Assembly (NCBI GenBank): GCA_009908585.1
Contig: JAAAOZ010000432.1
Coordinates: 1 to 8,494, forward strand
DNA length: 8,494 nucleotides
Direction of reading: 5' to 3'
From: Chloroflexota bacterium
Lineage (GTDB): Bacteria > Chloroflexota > Anaerolineae > B4-G1 > SLSP01
Both the position numbers and the translations under genes were made by a program. The notes beneath the pieces are model-generated. The model was given only the letters and a program-made list of their open reading frames with translations, was not told where the DNA came from and did not search any database. Each line of letters starts with the position of its first letter. Within the stretch, counting starts at the first letter, position 1. This document shows, piece after piece, positions 1 through 7,910 of this stretch.

Positions 1-2427
1 GAGGATCTCTTCTGTCAAGCCACCCTCTCTCGGTGGCCGCACGGGAAAGCGCTCCATCACGTCTGGCGAAACGACGCTATGTCCGATCAAGTATCCCTCC
101 GCGTCAGGGTCTTTAAAGAAGATAACAGCCCGGCCAGCATCGAAGACATTACGCGCGACCCGCGCCGCCCGCATCAGCAGCTCCTCGACCTCCGAGACGG
201 TAATCAGTTCGACGCCGGCGTTATAGAGTTGCCCCAGCGCATCGACGCGGCGCCTCGTAGCCGCCGTGAGACCCAAGTTCTCGATAACGACGGCAATCTG
301 GCTCGCCAAGTTTTGCGCCAACTCCCGGATGTCGGGATCTAAGGGGGAATCGCCCAATCGCTGGATCATGGCGATAAAACCACTCTGCACACCGGCGCTA
401 CGCAGCGGGACATAGAGCACTCGATCAAAATTATAATTCGTCAAGAAGCGGCGCGTCTTATCATCCATCGATACGGAGGAAATACCGTCCAACAGCGGCG
501 CCATCGGCCCCAACTCCGCATGCGTCAAACCCCGGAAGAAGATGTAATGCTCCTCAGAAAGAGCGAACTCCTCCCGGAACAAGTCTAACTCCTGGCCCGC
601 CGGATCCAAGACGGCGTAAGGGTGAACAAACGGCAAATCGGGATAGGGGTAGGTGAAGACGACAACGGCCAAATCTAAACCCTGGGCCAACACCCGCTCA
701 ATTTGCAATAGTACTTGATCGGAGGGAATATCGGGGGCCGCTGCCACCTGCAACACTCGGCTGATCAAGAGCTGTTGATCAGCCGTACGTTGGGACTCCT
801 CAAAGAGGCGCGCCGTCTCCAGAGCAGAGGCGACCTGCTCACTGACCGAGGCCACCAACGCCTTCTCTTCCTCCGTCCACATACGCTGAGAATCCGCCAG
901 GCCCACGTAGCCTAACACCCGCTGCCCCAAGCGCATTTCCTCCATCATCACGGGCGTGCCGCCATCCTTCACCATGACGTTGGACGATTGACCTTCACGC
1001 AACTCTGAGGGCACCGGGAACGGCGGGACAGGACTTACATCCACGCGGTCGTACTCATAGGCCAACGGGCGTAGGCGAGCAGCCACGCGCGCCCACCCTT
1101 GGCGACTGTAATCAGCTTGGACCTCCTGCAACTCCTCCAGGGCGCCCTCCATGCCCTGCATCAAACGGGCATTGTTCAATGCAATGGCAATCTGATCCGC
1201 CAAAAGCTGCAAGATGTTGATGTCCTCCTCGGTGAATGCATGCCCCTCTTCACTCTGTACATCCAATACGCCGATGACCTCTTCCTCCATCACCAAGGGC
1301 AGGGCCATTTCCGAGCGCGTCATCGGCAGATCGGGATTGTTAAACCATTGCACATCCTCTCCCACATCGAAGGCGATGCGCGGTTGTCCCGTATCGGCGA
1401 CGAAGCCCACGATGCCTACCTCTCCCACGCGGAGGCGATGCCCGCGCGCCAACATCCGCTGACCGCCCTCCGAGGAAGCGGCGCGTAAGATCGCCCACTC
1501 TTTCACATCATCCAACACAAAGATACCGGTATGATAGAAGCCAAATTTCTCTGAAATCGCATCGGCGGCGGTTTCGAGCAGCAGCATCACATCACGAACC
1601 TGCGCGGCCTCTTTGCTGACCAAGCCCACCGTTTCCAATTGCACGGTCCGCTGTTCCAGAGCGGCAGTCCGCTCCGCGATCCGCATCTCAAGATCGCGCA
1701 CCAGATCTTTAAGACGCTGGGTCATTTCGTTGAAGGCATTGGCGACGATGCCCAATTCGTCCTCACGATCCAACTCAATGGTGCGGGCAAGATCCCCCGC
1801 GCCGATGGCGGCTGCATTTTCAGCCACCTGGCGCAGCGGACGCAGTATCAAGCGTTCGATGGAGGTGTGCAACGATACAACTAAGATGATGATGAATAAC
1901 GGGATCAATAATAAAGGTGCAATGCGCAGCCACAGCGGCGAAACTTGTCTAGCGTCCTCCCCAACAACGATGTACAAGGTGCGGTCCTCGTATCCCGGCA
2001 AAGGCATCGCGCGGGAGGTGAGATATAATTCGCCCTCCGGCAGCGTCCTTCTCACCACGCCCCCCGCCCCAAGGTCACTTAACTCCGGCACGAATTCCCC
2101 TTTCATCTCCGGGCTGGAGTGCTCGATGACTCTGCCACTCTCCTCAACCAGGGCGACAAACTCGAACTCCTCGACCTCCGAGGCGGTATCCTGCAAGAGT
2201 CGACTCAGGCCAGGGGCATCGTCCAAGGTGACCACATACGGCGCCACCGTCTCGATAATCTGCTTCAATTGGAGGGTGATCAAATCCCCTTTCCCCAAAT
2301 AAGCCTCACGATAGGCATTCAGATATTGCCCTCGCGCGAAGAGGAAAATCGGCCCCAACAATACCAAGGAAATGCTGGTGATGATAAAGATTATTCGCCA
2401 ACGCAGACTCAAGTCTTTTCTAAACAT
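1..2427 (-). CDS. Membrane sensor: Cache-like - HAMP - multiple GAF (3' end outside window)
   Basis: Reading the reverse strand from the ATG at 2425-2427 gives 809 codons with no stop to the left edge. Order: membrane helix 1 (10-30), an outer domain of about 135 residues (31-165), membrane helix 2 (166-188), HAMP (189-243), signalling helix LEMRIAERT (246-254), first GAF (about 262-425), diverged GAF-like module after Trp445 (to about 545), third GAF (about 550-725) and the first half of a fourth (726-809). The outer domain contains FVALVEESGRVIEHSSPEMKG, resembling the core of single-Cache sensors of the CitA/DcuS type; this call is moderate. The first GAF carries WFNNPDLPMTRSEMALP. Unlike its paralogues it does not end after the second GAF, so it may carry the cluster's output (histidine kinase, cyclase or other), but nothing visible decides this. 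It overlaps the lipoprotein gene by one base and is probably co-translated with it. Confidence 0.88.
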   Translation of the reverse strand, partial: MFRKDLSLRWRIIFIITSISLVLLGPIFLFARGQYLNAYREAYLGKGDLITLQLKQIIETVAPYVVTLDDAPGLSRLLQDTASEVEEFEFVALVEESGRVIEHSSPEMKGEFVPELSDLGAGGVVRRTLPEGELYLTSRAMPLPGYEDRTLYIVVGEDARQVSPLWLRIAPLLLIPLFIIILVVSLHTSIERLILRPLRQVAENAAAIGAGDLARTIELDREDELGIVANAFNEMTQRLKDLVRDLEMRIAERTAALEQRTVQLETVGLVSKEAAQVRDVMLLLETAADAISEKFGFYHTGIFVLDDVKEWAILRAASSEGGQRMLARGHRLRVGEVGIVGFVADTGQPRIAFDVGEDVQWFNNPDLPMTRSEMALPLVMEEEVIGVLDVQSEEGHAFTEEDINILQLLADQIAIALNNARLMQGMEGALEELQEVQADYSRQGWARVAARLRPLAYEYDRVDVSPVPPFPVPSELREGQSSNVMVKDGGTPVMMEEMRLGQRVLGYVGLADSQRMWTEEEKALVASVSEQVASALETARLFEESQRTADQQLLISRVLQVAAAPDIPSDQVLLQIERVLAQGLDLAVVVFTYPYPDLPFVHPYAVLDPAGQELDLFREEFALSEEHYIFFRGLTHAELGPMAPLLDGISSVSMDDKTRRFLTNYNFDRVLYVPLRSAGVQSGFIAMIQRLGDSPLDPDIRELAQNLASQIAVVIENLGLTAATRRRVDALGQLYNAGVELITVSEVEELLMRAARVARNVFDAGRAVIFFKDPDAEGYLIGHSVVSPDVMERFPVRPPREGGLTEEIL

Positions 2428-3695
2428 TACGGACCACCTCTCAGCATCCAACTCTTATGCTCCGTCAACATGCCGGGATCTCCACCTGTATTATAACCAG
2501 AATTATACCATGCGTCTCCGTCAAGCATTTGACCGCTCTCCGGCGCGATAGTTTCAGCGGACGGTAGCTCTCGATATACTCGCCCTGCCAGGGGGAAGGC
2601 GATGGGAATAGACAAACTCCAACGCCGGGCTGCCGCCAGGTTAATCGCCAATAAGTTTCTAGACGATAGGCGCTCACTAATCGATGAGGGATGCGCTCCC
2701 CGCGCAATACGCACCACCATTTGGGCCACAGCTTCGCCTTGATCCTCCTCAGATGTGACCAGGCCGCCCACCGCGCCGTTGACGACGGCCTCGTTAACGA
2801 GGGAGAAGATTGGGATGGATACATTCTCCACCATCCAGGCCATCAACGCCTCCGTTGGCACCGGCGCGCCATCAACATCGCGCACCGATTTATGGCCCAA
2901 CAATAGGATAAAGTCGTAGGTTTCGGCCGCACTGGTGGCCGTTGCTTGCCACTCCGTCCAATCGGTGACGATTTGCACCGTAGGCTCCAGCCCACTCTCC
3001 TTTTCGATTTCCCTCAGGATCTCATAGATAGACGCAAGCACACTTTGCCCCGCAATCGAGGAATCACTGAGGATCAGGAAACGGTCTAGGGTATTTGTCG
3101 TTTCAGGGGCCGTCGATTCGCCCTCCGATGCTTCTGAGAGAAAGGCCTGCGCCATCGCAATGGTGCGCATCGGATGAGGATTCGCCAGTACGCCCGTCAC
3201 TGCGGGGCGGCGCAAACCCGGCACATTTGGATCGCCCACCACATCACAGAAAACGAAGGGCTTATTTAAATCGGGATAGCGCGGGATCACGCTTAAGGCC
3301 GCTGCATCCCCAGAGACCAAAACGACATCTGGATTGAATGCCTGAATGCGAGCGATAGCGACATCAGCGATCGGCTCCATCTTAGAGAGAGCGAGGAAGC
3401 GCGCCGCGTCCATGTGGAAGACATCCATCGCTAGCGTACCAGCTTCCACACTGTAGCCGGCCTCCGATAAAGTTGCCAAAGCGCTTGCCCGTAACTTCTG
3501 GAAGCTCAAATCATCGGCGTTATAACTATTGACCCAGAAGAGACGCACTGTTTGCCGAAAGGGCGATGCTGGCAGCGTCGGTGTGGGGGAATGTGGTATC
3601 ACATCGCACGCGACGATGAGGCATGCGATCACCACGGTCATGCCGAGGACGGCGAAGTTTTTGAGAGCTTTATGTATCCTATGACGTTTCGGCAT
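2427..3695 (-). CDS. ABC_sub_bind-type solute-binding lipoprotein
   Basis: This is a 422-residue protein with a lipoprotein signal peptide: basic n-region (MPKRHRIHK), hydrophobic core and lipobox IVAC with Cys30 as the lipidated residue, then a Pro/Thr-rich linker. The mature part looks like a two-lobe periplasmic-binding fold: lobe one about 47-185 (VRLFWVNSYNADD at the start, VVLVSGDAAA, PFVFCDVVGDP) and lobe two about 205-370 (RFLILSDSSIAG, GGLVTSEEDQGEAVAQMVV, INLAAARRWSLSIP). The last stretch matches the INL-x-x-A-x-x-x-x-L-x-IP closing motif of the ABC_sub_bind family. Such proteins bind small ligands either for an ABC importer or as the sensing half of signalling systems. No permease or ATPase gene is in the window, and both neighbours are sensors, so a sensory role is plausible. 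A tail of about 50 residues follows the family's usual end. Ligand unknown; in a Chloroflexota-type cell it would sit on the outer face of the membrane. Confidence 0.85.
   Translation of the reverse strand: MPKRHRIHKALKNFAVLGMTVVIACLIVACDVIPHSPTPTLPASPFRQTVRLFWVNSYNADDLSFQKLRASALATLSEAGYSVEAGTLAMDVFHMDAARFLALSKMEPIADVAIARIQAFNPDVVLVSGDAAALSVIPRYPDLNKPFVFCDVVGDPNVPGLRRPAVTGVLANPHPMRTIAMAQAFLSEASEGESTAPETTNTLDRFLILSDSSIAGQSVLASIYEILREIEKESGLEPTVQIVTDWTEWQATATSAAETYDFILLLGHKSVRDVDGAPVPTEALMAWMVENVSIPIFSLVNEAVVNGAVGGLVTSEEDQGEAVAQMVVRIARGAHPSSISERLSSRNLLAINLAAARRWSLSIPIAFPLAGRVYRELPSAETIAPESGQMLDGDAWYNSGYNTGGDPGMLTEHKSWMLRGGP
2433..2440 (-). promoter_or_regulatory. Strong ribosome binding site inside the lipoprotein's last codons
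   Basis: The minus strand reads GAGGTGGT here, continuing to GTCC, close to the full anti-Shine-Dalgarno complement. The GAGGTG core ends 7 bases before the ATG at 2425-2427. The bases also encode the terminal Arg-Gly-Gly-Pro of the upstream lipoprotein. Stop and start share one base (TAATG), a classic arrangement for translational coupling. Confidence 0.75.
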
Positions 3696-3700
3696 CCTTA

Positions 3701-3706
3701 CTCCTC
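3701..3706 (-). promoter_or_regulatory. Ribosome binding site for the lipoprotein gene
   Basis: The minus strand reads GAGGAG, 5 bases before the ATG at 3693-3695, within the 21-base spacer after the preceding stop at 3717-3719. It supports this start, which also places a proper signal peptide at the N-terminus. Confidence 0.75.
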
Positions 3707-3716
3707 AGGTCTCCGC

Positions 3717-5615
3717 TCACTCAGGTTTTCGAGGGTTGATCCGGCTGCCGGCCGGAGCCCCGTCCGTCTCAGCAGATTCGCTGCCCTGCGATGGTCGCGT
3801 CTCTTCGCCTGGGGGCGCTAACTGGATCCGACTGCGCTCAACACGGAGCGCCTGCCCTAACTCCTCAGCAGCGCTGCGCAAAATCGCATCGACAGAGCCC
3901 ATTGAGCGGACCTTGGCGACAATCTCACTACGGGCGCGCTCCTGAGCCGCACGGAGCCGCGTCTCCTCCAGTAAGCGCGCGTTCTCCAACGCTAACTCCA
4001 ATTGCGTCACCACGGCCCGCGATAATTGCAGCTCATCCGGTTGCCACGGCTCGGATTTATCGAAGGTCAATACGCCCAGAGAGCGCCCTTGCACGTAAAT
4101 CGGCGCCAGCAGTCGATGCACGCCGGAGTCCATCTCCATCGTCGTCAACTCCGCCACGGTCTCTATGGTCTTGTCCTGGACAGAGGCCCTTTCTTCTGGA
4201 ACAGCCTCACGGGTCATGCCGGCAACATAGGCAAAGTCGACCTGCATATCCCGGCGGGCGAGGGCATGCCGCCACGCCTGTAACGCATCGCGCTCCTGAT
4301 AACGGGCCAAGCGCTCCAACGTCGTGCGCATTTCCTCCAACGTCCGGGCATTATCGATAGCAATAGCTGTTCCCCGCGCCAAGACACGCAGGATTTTTAC
4401 ATCGTTCTCCGTGAAAGCCTCACGCACCTCTGTCTGGATGTCCAACACGCCCAAGATTTGGCCGCGTGCGATCATAGGCAAGGCTATCTCCGAGCGGGTG
4501 TTTGGGAGGTCAGGATTATTGAACCACATCGAATCCTCACCAACGTCTAAGGCGATGCGGGGGAGGCCAGTGTGCGCGACATAGCCAACCACGCCTTCCT
4601 CGCCCACCCGCAGACGATGCCCTCGCGATAACATCCGCTGCCCGCCCTCTGACGAAGCTGCCTGGAGCACAGCCCACTTGCGCTCTGGCCCAAAGAGGAA
4701 GATACCCACATGATAATACTCCAGCCGCTCAGAGATCAGTTGTACCGAGGTATCAAGCACACTTTGCAAGTCGGGCAAGTTCGCGACCACTCGGTTCAAC
4801 TGCGTGATGGTCTCAAGCTGTGTGGCCTGCTTTTGCAACGCGGCGGTACGCTCATCGACCCGCTGCTCCAACGAACGCCGTGTCTCCTGCAACGCTTGCT
4901 CCGTCTCTCGCATTCCAGCTACCGCACGTCGCTGACTGCGCATATTGATAAAGTTAACCAGACCGGTCGTAGCCCCGATCATCAGCAGGGAAAAGGCCAA
5001 ACTCATAAAACGATAGCTCTTATCGGTGAAGGAAATAGGAGGCGTGTAAAACCCCCAGGCATCCAAAATATACACCAATCCGTAGCAGACGAACACCCCC
5101 AACGCCATCCGGAGCGCATCATCCGGCTCCATAAAGGTACCTGCTAACATCACAGGCCAGAAGAAGAGAAACCACGCTACGGAACGTGGGCCATCAAAGA
5201 TCAAGGTACCCAGCAACATACCAAGAAATGAACTCCAGATGTAGAGTTTGATCATCGTCTCTAAGTGACCATTCTTCACCTGCCATATAGCAAAGATCGG
5301 CACCAGAATTAACAACGCTGTAAACCCCACGCTAAACCATCCCTCAGCAAGCGTTTGAAACATACCTCGAGCCAGCGCGACAGCAAAAACGCCGGTGATG
5401 AAACACGAAAGGAAAAAACCTACGACCATCAAGTTATTAAATAGTCGGGCAACCCGCGCAGTCTCCTCATCCTCATAAACCTCCACGGACACCAACGAGC
5501 GCCAAATTCTGGCAAGAGTGACCCTCTGAAAATGATCCGCGGCCGTCAGGTCTGCTAACTCCTCGGTCTCTGATCTTTTATCGATTTGTTCATCCATATC
5601 CGTCTCCATTTCCAT
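3717..5615 (-). CDS. Six-transmembrane sensor with GAF - GAF, no output domain
   Basis: The coordinates give the longest frame (632 residues); starts at 5609 or 5597 have better ribosome-site spacing and would remove 2 or 6 residues. An acidic N-terminus precedes six hydrophobic segments at about 61-83, 93-112, 120-141, 145-163, 168-184 and 203-224, with short loops and no large outer domain. This resembles integral-membrane (MASE/7TM-like) inputs, but I cannot assign a named family. Next come a coiled coil with LEQRVDERT (249-257), a first GAF (about 276-425) containing the WFNNPDLPNTRSEIALP motif, a GAF-like module after Trp448 (to about 548), a helix-strand stub (562-600) and a polar tail. 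No HAMP and no catalytic output domain are present. Its first GAF is very close to that of the gene at 1-2427, about 80% identical over a 66-residue core by eye. The input probably senses a membrane-associated or hydrophobic cue (inference). Confidence 0.9.
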   Translation of the reverse strand: MEMETDMDEQIDKRSETEELADLTAADHFQRVTLARIWRSLVSVEVYEDEETARVARLFNNLMVVGFFLSCFITGVFAVALARGMFQTLAEGWFSVGFTALLILVPIFAIWQVKNGHLETMIKLYIWSSFLGMLLGTLIFDGPRSVAWFLFFWPVMLAGTFMEPDDALRMALGVFVCYGLVYILDAWGFYTPPISFTDKSYRFMSLAFSLLMIGATTGLVNFINMRSQRRAVAGMRETEQALQETRRSLEQRVDERTAALQKQATQLETITQLNRVVANLPDLQSVLDTSVQLISERLEYYHVGIFLFGPERKWAVLQAASSEGGQRMLSRGHRLRVGEEGVVGYVAHTGLPRIALDVGEDSMWFNNPDLPNTRSEIALPMIARGQILGVLDIQTEVREAFTENDVKILRVLARGTAIAIDNARTLEEMRTTLERLARYQERDALQAWRHALARRDMQVDFAYVAGMTREAVPEERASVQDKTIETVAELTTMEMDSGVHRLLAPIYVQGRSLGVLTFDKSEPWQPDELQLSRAVVTQLELALENARLLEETRLRAAQERARSEIVAKVRSMGSVDAILRSAAEELGQALRVERSRIQLAPPGEETRPSQGSESAETDGAPAGSRINPRKPE

Positions 5616-7863
5616 CCTTCTGCGCTTGGATGCCGGCGCTAGCTTCCTCCGTCTCCGACGCGATCTTCTGCCCTAACGCAAGGCGAGCAAGCCCACGATC
5701 TGCCCCCAGTATCCGCCCCAGTTCTGAGAGGGCTTCCTCCAACATCGATTCGATCTCGACCTCCGCCCGGATCTTAGCCGTGATCTCCGTCACCGCCTGT
5801 TCACGAGCCGCGCGGCGCTGCGTCTCCTCTAAGAGCCGCAAATTCTCCGCCGCGATAGCAAACTGCTCAGCGACACTCTCGACCAGCGCGATTTGATCTC
5901 TGCTCCAGGGGCGTCCCTCATCTTGGGCCTCACAACCCAAGACACCGATGGGACGCTCGCGCTGCAAAATGGGGACCAGTACTTTGGCGACTGCGCGCGC
6001 GGTATGTTCCTCCTCATCCCCTAACACCACAGAGCGAGCACTCTGCTCTTCGTCGCGCAGAGCGGATAATACCTTTTGCAACTCATCTTGATGAGCCACC
6101 TCATCCAATGGCTTCAAACCAGCCGATGTTTGCTCATAGCCCTTGATGATCCGCTTGCGAGTGAAGGCGCCCCACGACTGCTCCGTGTAACGTTGTTGAA
6201 TTGCCTCCATCTCCTCCAGCGCCGCCTGAGACTCGGTGAAGAGTTGCGCATTGTCGATGGCCACAGCGACCTGATCGGCCATCGTCTGCATCACAGCGAT
6301 GTCGGCCTCATCAAATGCGGCAATCTCCTTGCTTTGCACACTCAACGCGCCGATGACGCGCCCGCGCGCCTGGAGTGGCAGCGCCATTTCCGAGTGAGTT
6401 TCAGGCAGCAAGGGATTATCAAAGCGCGATGCCTCCGCCCCTACGTCAAGTGCGATCCGCCCTTTCCCCATCGAGACACACTGTCCAATCATTGTCGCGC
6501 CGCCGATGCGCAGTCGGTGGCCGCTCGCTAACATCTCCTTGCCCGCTTCTCCGGTAGCCGCTTGCAACACAGCATACTCTCCGGCCTCATCCACCATAAA
6601 AAGACCAACATAGTAGAGGGCAAAGTGATCCTGGATCAATTCCACCGTCTCTCGCTGCAACTCATCGGGGTCTAACACGGTGGTAGTTGCGCGGGAGATC
6701 TCCGCCGCCGCTCGCAAGCCGCGCGTGCGCTCCGCGATCCGCTGCTCCAATGTATTGATGACCTCCTGCAACTGGGCGGCTAACGTGTTCAACATAGTGG
6801 CCAACGCGCCAAACTCGTCGTCTGTCTCCAGTGGGATGCGCTGTTCCAAATCCCCTTCGCCCAACGCGATGACATTCTCGCGCAGGACGCCCAAAGGGCG
6901 AACAATTCGGCGGCGAGCAAAGTTAAAGATGCCAGCTACGAGAACTAAGATGCCGATTAACAAGATCAGCAGGATCACCGCCTCGTCAATCAACGGTTGG
7001 ATAATCTCGCCGACGGGCTGCTCTGCCACCACATACCAATCCATCACCTCCGAGATAATCGGCCCAGCGGAGGCAAAGACTAGTTCATCCCGATATCCAG
7101 TATAAAACGCATGATCTTGCGCGGCGATCTCTTGTAGGGCAGGCCTCTCAACTTCACCTTCCGGCGTCCTTTGCATGCTCACGCGCACCATCTCAAGGTT
7201 GGGATGCATAATCACTTCGCCGTTCCAATGGGTTATATAAACATAACCGGCCTCACCGATACGAAAAGAGGTCACGACATCCCACAACGCGGTCAAATCC
7301 ACCTTGGCGACCAATGAACCATAAAAATCGCCATCTTCATCATCTACCCGGACGGCGATAGGCACAACCGGCACGCCATATTCGTCATATTCCACCGATC
7401 CAATATAAATCTCGCCGGAGCTTACTGTAATCAACCACGGCTGACTCTCCACTGACGTTGGCACAGTGCCTAGACGCCGACGCCCCGCCAGCACTTGCCC
7501 GCGCTCATCGATCAACCGCAAGTCAAAATAAACGGTTTGGCGGCTCAAGGCTCGGCGGAAAAGCGCATCAGGATCTCCTCCTACGGTTAAAGCATCGCTG
7601 GTCACGCGCAAATCCTTAAAGATATCTTGTAGAAATCGTGTAAAAACCCGCTCCGCTTCCGTACGCGAGGTCAAAATATCCCGACTGGCTCTACTAAAGA
7701 CATTCAATCCACCGAGATATACGGTGCCCAACAGGATGACCACTGTGATAACGCTCAACAGCAAAATCCTGCGGCTCAACCGGCGCCCAATGGAGACACC
7801 TGATAGTACAGGGGCCTCACTGATCTCCGGCACTCTTGGTCCTGACATTCTCTCATCCGCCAT
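5590..7863 (-). CDS. Membrane sensor: dCache - HAMP - GAF - GAF, no output domain
   Basis: This is a 757-residue receptor-like protein. After a short cytoplasmic start it has membrane helix 1 (about 31-53), an extracytoplasmic domain (54-292), membrane helix 2 (294-316), HAMP (317-370), a signalling helix with LEQRIAERT (373-381), a first GAF (about 385-540), a second GAF-like module after Trp564 (to about 678), a terminal helix-strand stub (689-728) and a Gly-rich tail. The outer domain is called double Cache from its length and from the YVYITHWNGEVIMHPN and WYVVAEQP stretches, which resemble the membrane-distal and closing parts of dCache domains. Cache domains of this kind bind small molecules such as amino acids or organic acids; the ligand cannot be read here. 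The first GAF keeps NPLLPETHSEMALPL. There is no HisKA/HATPase, GGDEF, EAL, PP2C or MCP signature, so it probably signals through a partner. The 3' end overlaps the next gene, which suggests coupled translation. Confidence 0.9.
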   Translation of the reverse strand: MADERMSGPRVPEISEAPVLSGVSIGRRLSRRILLLSVITVVILLGTVYLGGLNVFSRASRDILTSRTEAERVFTRFLQDIFKDLRVTSDALTVGGDPDALFRRALSRQTVYFDLRLIDERGQVLAGRRRLGTVPTSVESQPWLITVSSGEIYIGSVEYDEYGVPVVPIAVRVDDEDGDFYGSLVAKVDLTALWDVVTSFRIGEAGYVYITHWNGEVIMHPNLEMVRVSMQRTPEGEVERPALQEIAAQDHAFYTGYRDELVFASAGPIISEVMDWYVVAEQPVGEIIQPLIDEAVILLILLIGILVLVAGIFNFARRRIVRPLGVLRENVIALGEGDLEQRIPLETDDEFGALATMLNTLAAQLQEVINTLEQRIAERTRGLRAAAEISRATTTVLDPDELQRETVELIQDHFALYYVGLFMVDEAGEYAVLQAATGEAGKEMLASGHRLRIGGATMIGQCVSMGKGRIALDVGAEASRFDNPLLPETHSEMALPLQARGRVIGALSVQSKEIAAFDEADIAVMQTMADQVAVAIDNAQLFTESQAALEEMEAIQQRYTEQSWGAFTRKRIIKGYEQTSAGLKPLDEVAHQDELQKVLSALRDEEQSARSVVLGDEEEHTARAVAKVLVPILQRERPIGVLGCEAQDEGRPWSRDQIALVESVAEQFAIAAENLRLLEETQRRAAREQAVTEITAKIRAEVEIESMLEEALSELGRILGADRGLARLALGQKIASETEEASAGIQAQKDGNGDGYG
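5604..5621 (-). promoter_or_regulatory. Alternative ribosome binding sites and starts for the 6-TM GAF gene
   Basis: Three in-frame ATGs crowd this junction, at 5613-5615, 5607-5609 and 5595-5597. AGAAGG (5616-5621) directly abuts the first ATG, which is too close, but lies 6 bases from the second. GGAG (5604-5607) lies 6 bases before the third. Spacing therefore favours the second or third ATG. With the third, the overlap with the upstream stop TGA (5590-5592) is the compact ATGGATGA. Confidence 0.55.
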
Positions 7864-7910
7864 ACCCTATGCCTCCTACCTACGATCCGCCATTCAGTAT
7901 CATTCTCATC
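7864..7910 (-). other. 47-base spacer between GAF genes
   Basis: This is the longest non-coding stretch in the window. Read on the minus strand it contains an AGGAGG ribosome binding site for the next gene. I see no stem-loop with a T-run and no convincing pair of promoter boxes. It therefore looks like an ordinary intra-operon spacer. Confidence 0.6.
7872..7877 (-). promoter_or_regulatory. Ribosome binding site for the dCache-HAMP-GAF sensor
   Basis: On the minus strand this reads AGGAGG and ends 8 bases before the ATG at 7861-7863. It is a perfect core Shine-Dalgarno at normal spacing. It supports this ATG over the in-frame Met at residue 6. Confidence 0.8.

Noticed and set aside
1613..2302. 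Long plus-strand frame of 229 codons
   Set aside because: It lies antisense to the HAMP and Cache-like region of the gene at 1-2427. Its translation is Ser/Arg/Thr-rich with no domain pattern, while the minus-strand frame gives clear membrane helices, HAMP and GAF.
2465..2824. Minus-strand frame of 119 codons overlapping the lipoprotein gene
   Set aside because: It is an alternative frame inside a well-supported gene with signal peptide and family motifs; its product shows no recognisable features.
3791..4360. Plus-strand frame of 189 codons
   Set aside because: It is antisense to the second GAF-like module of the 6-TM sensor. The product is Pro/Ser/Arg-rich and low in structure, typical of a shadow frame in GC-rich DNA.
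4476..4673. Recent DNA duplication of the GAF core with 1297-1494
   Set aside because: Protein similarity is high but the DNA differs at many positions, mostly synonymous, with exact runs of only about 11 bases. It is old paralogy, not a recent repeat.
4341..4788. Phytochrome or cyanobacteriochrome-like chromophore-binding GAF
   Set aside because: The GAF cores lack a conserved Cys or the DXCF-type motif expected for bilin attachment. The Cys in the dCache protein (residue 462) is not shared by the paralogues.
6076..6531. Plus-strand frame of 151 codons, and a similar one at 1099-1488
   Set aside because: Both lie opposite GAF domains and resemble each other only because the paralogous genes beneath them are similar. 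No ribosome site or family match is visible.
7864..7910. Promoter or terminator in the longest spacer
   Set aside because: I found no stem-loop with a T-run and no pair of boxes at proper spacing; only the ribosome site is convincing.
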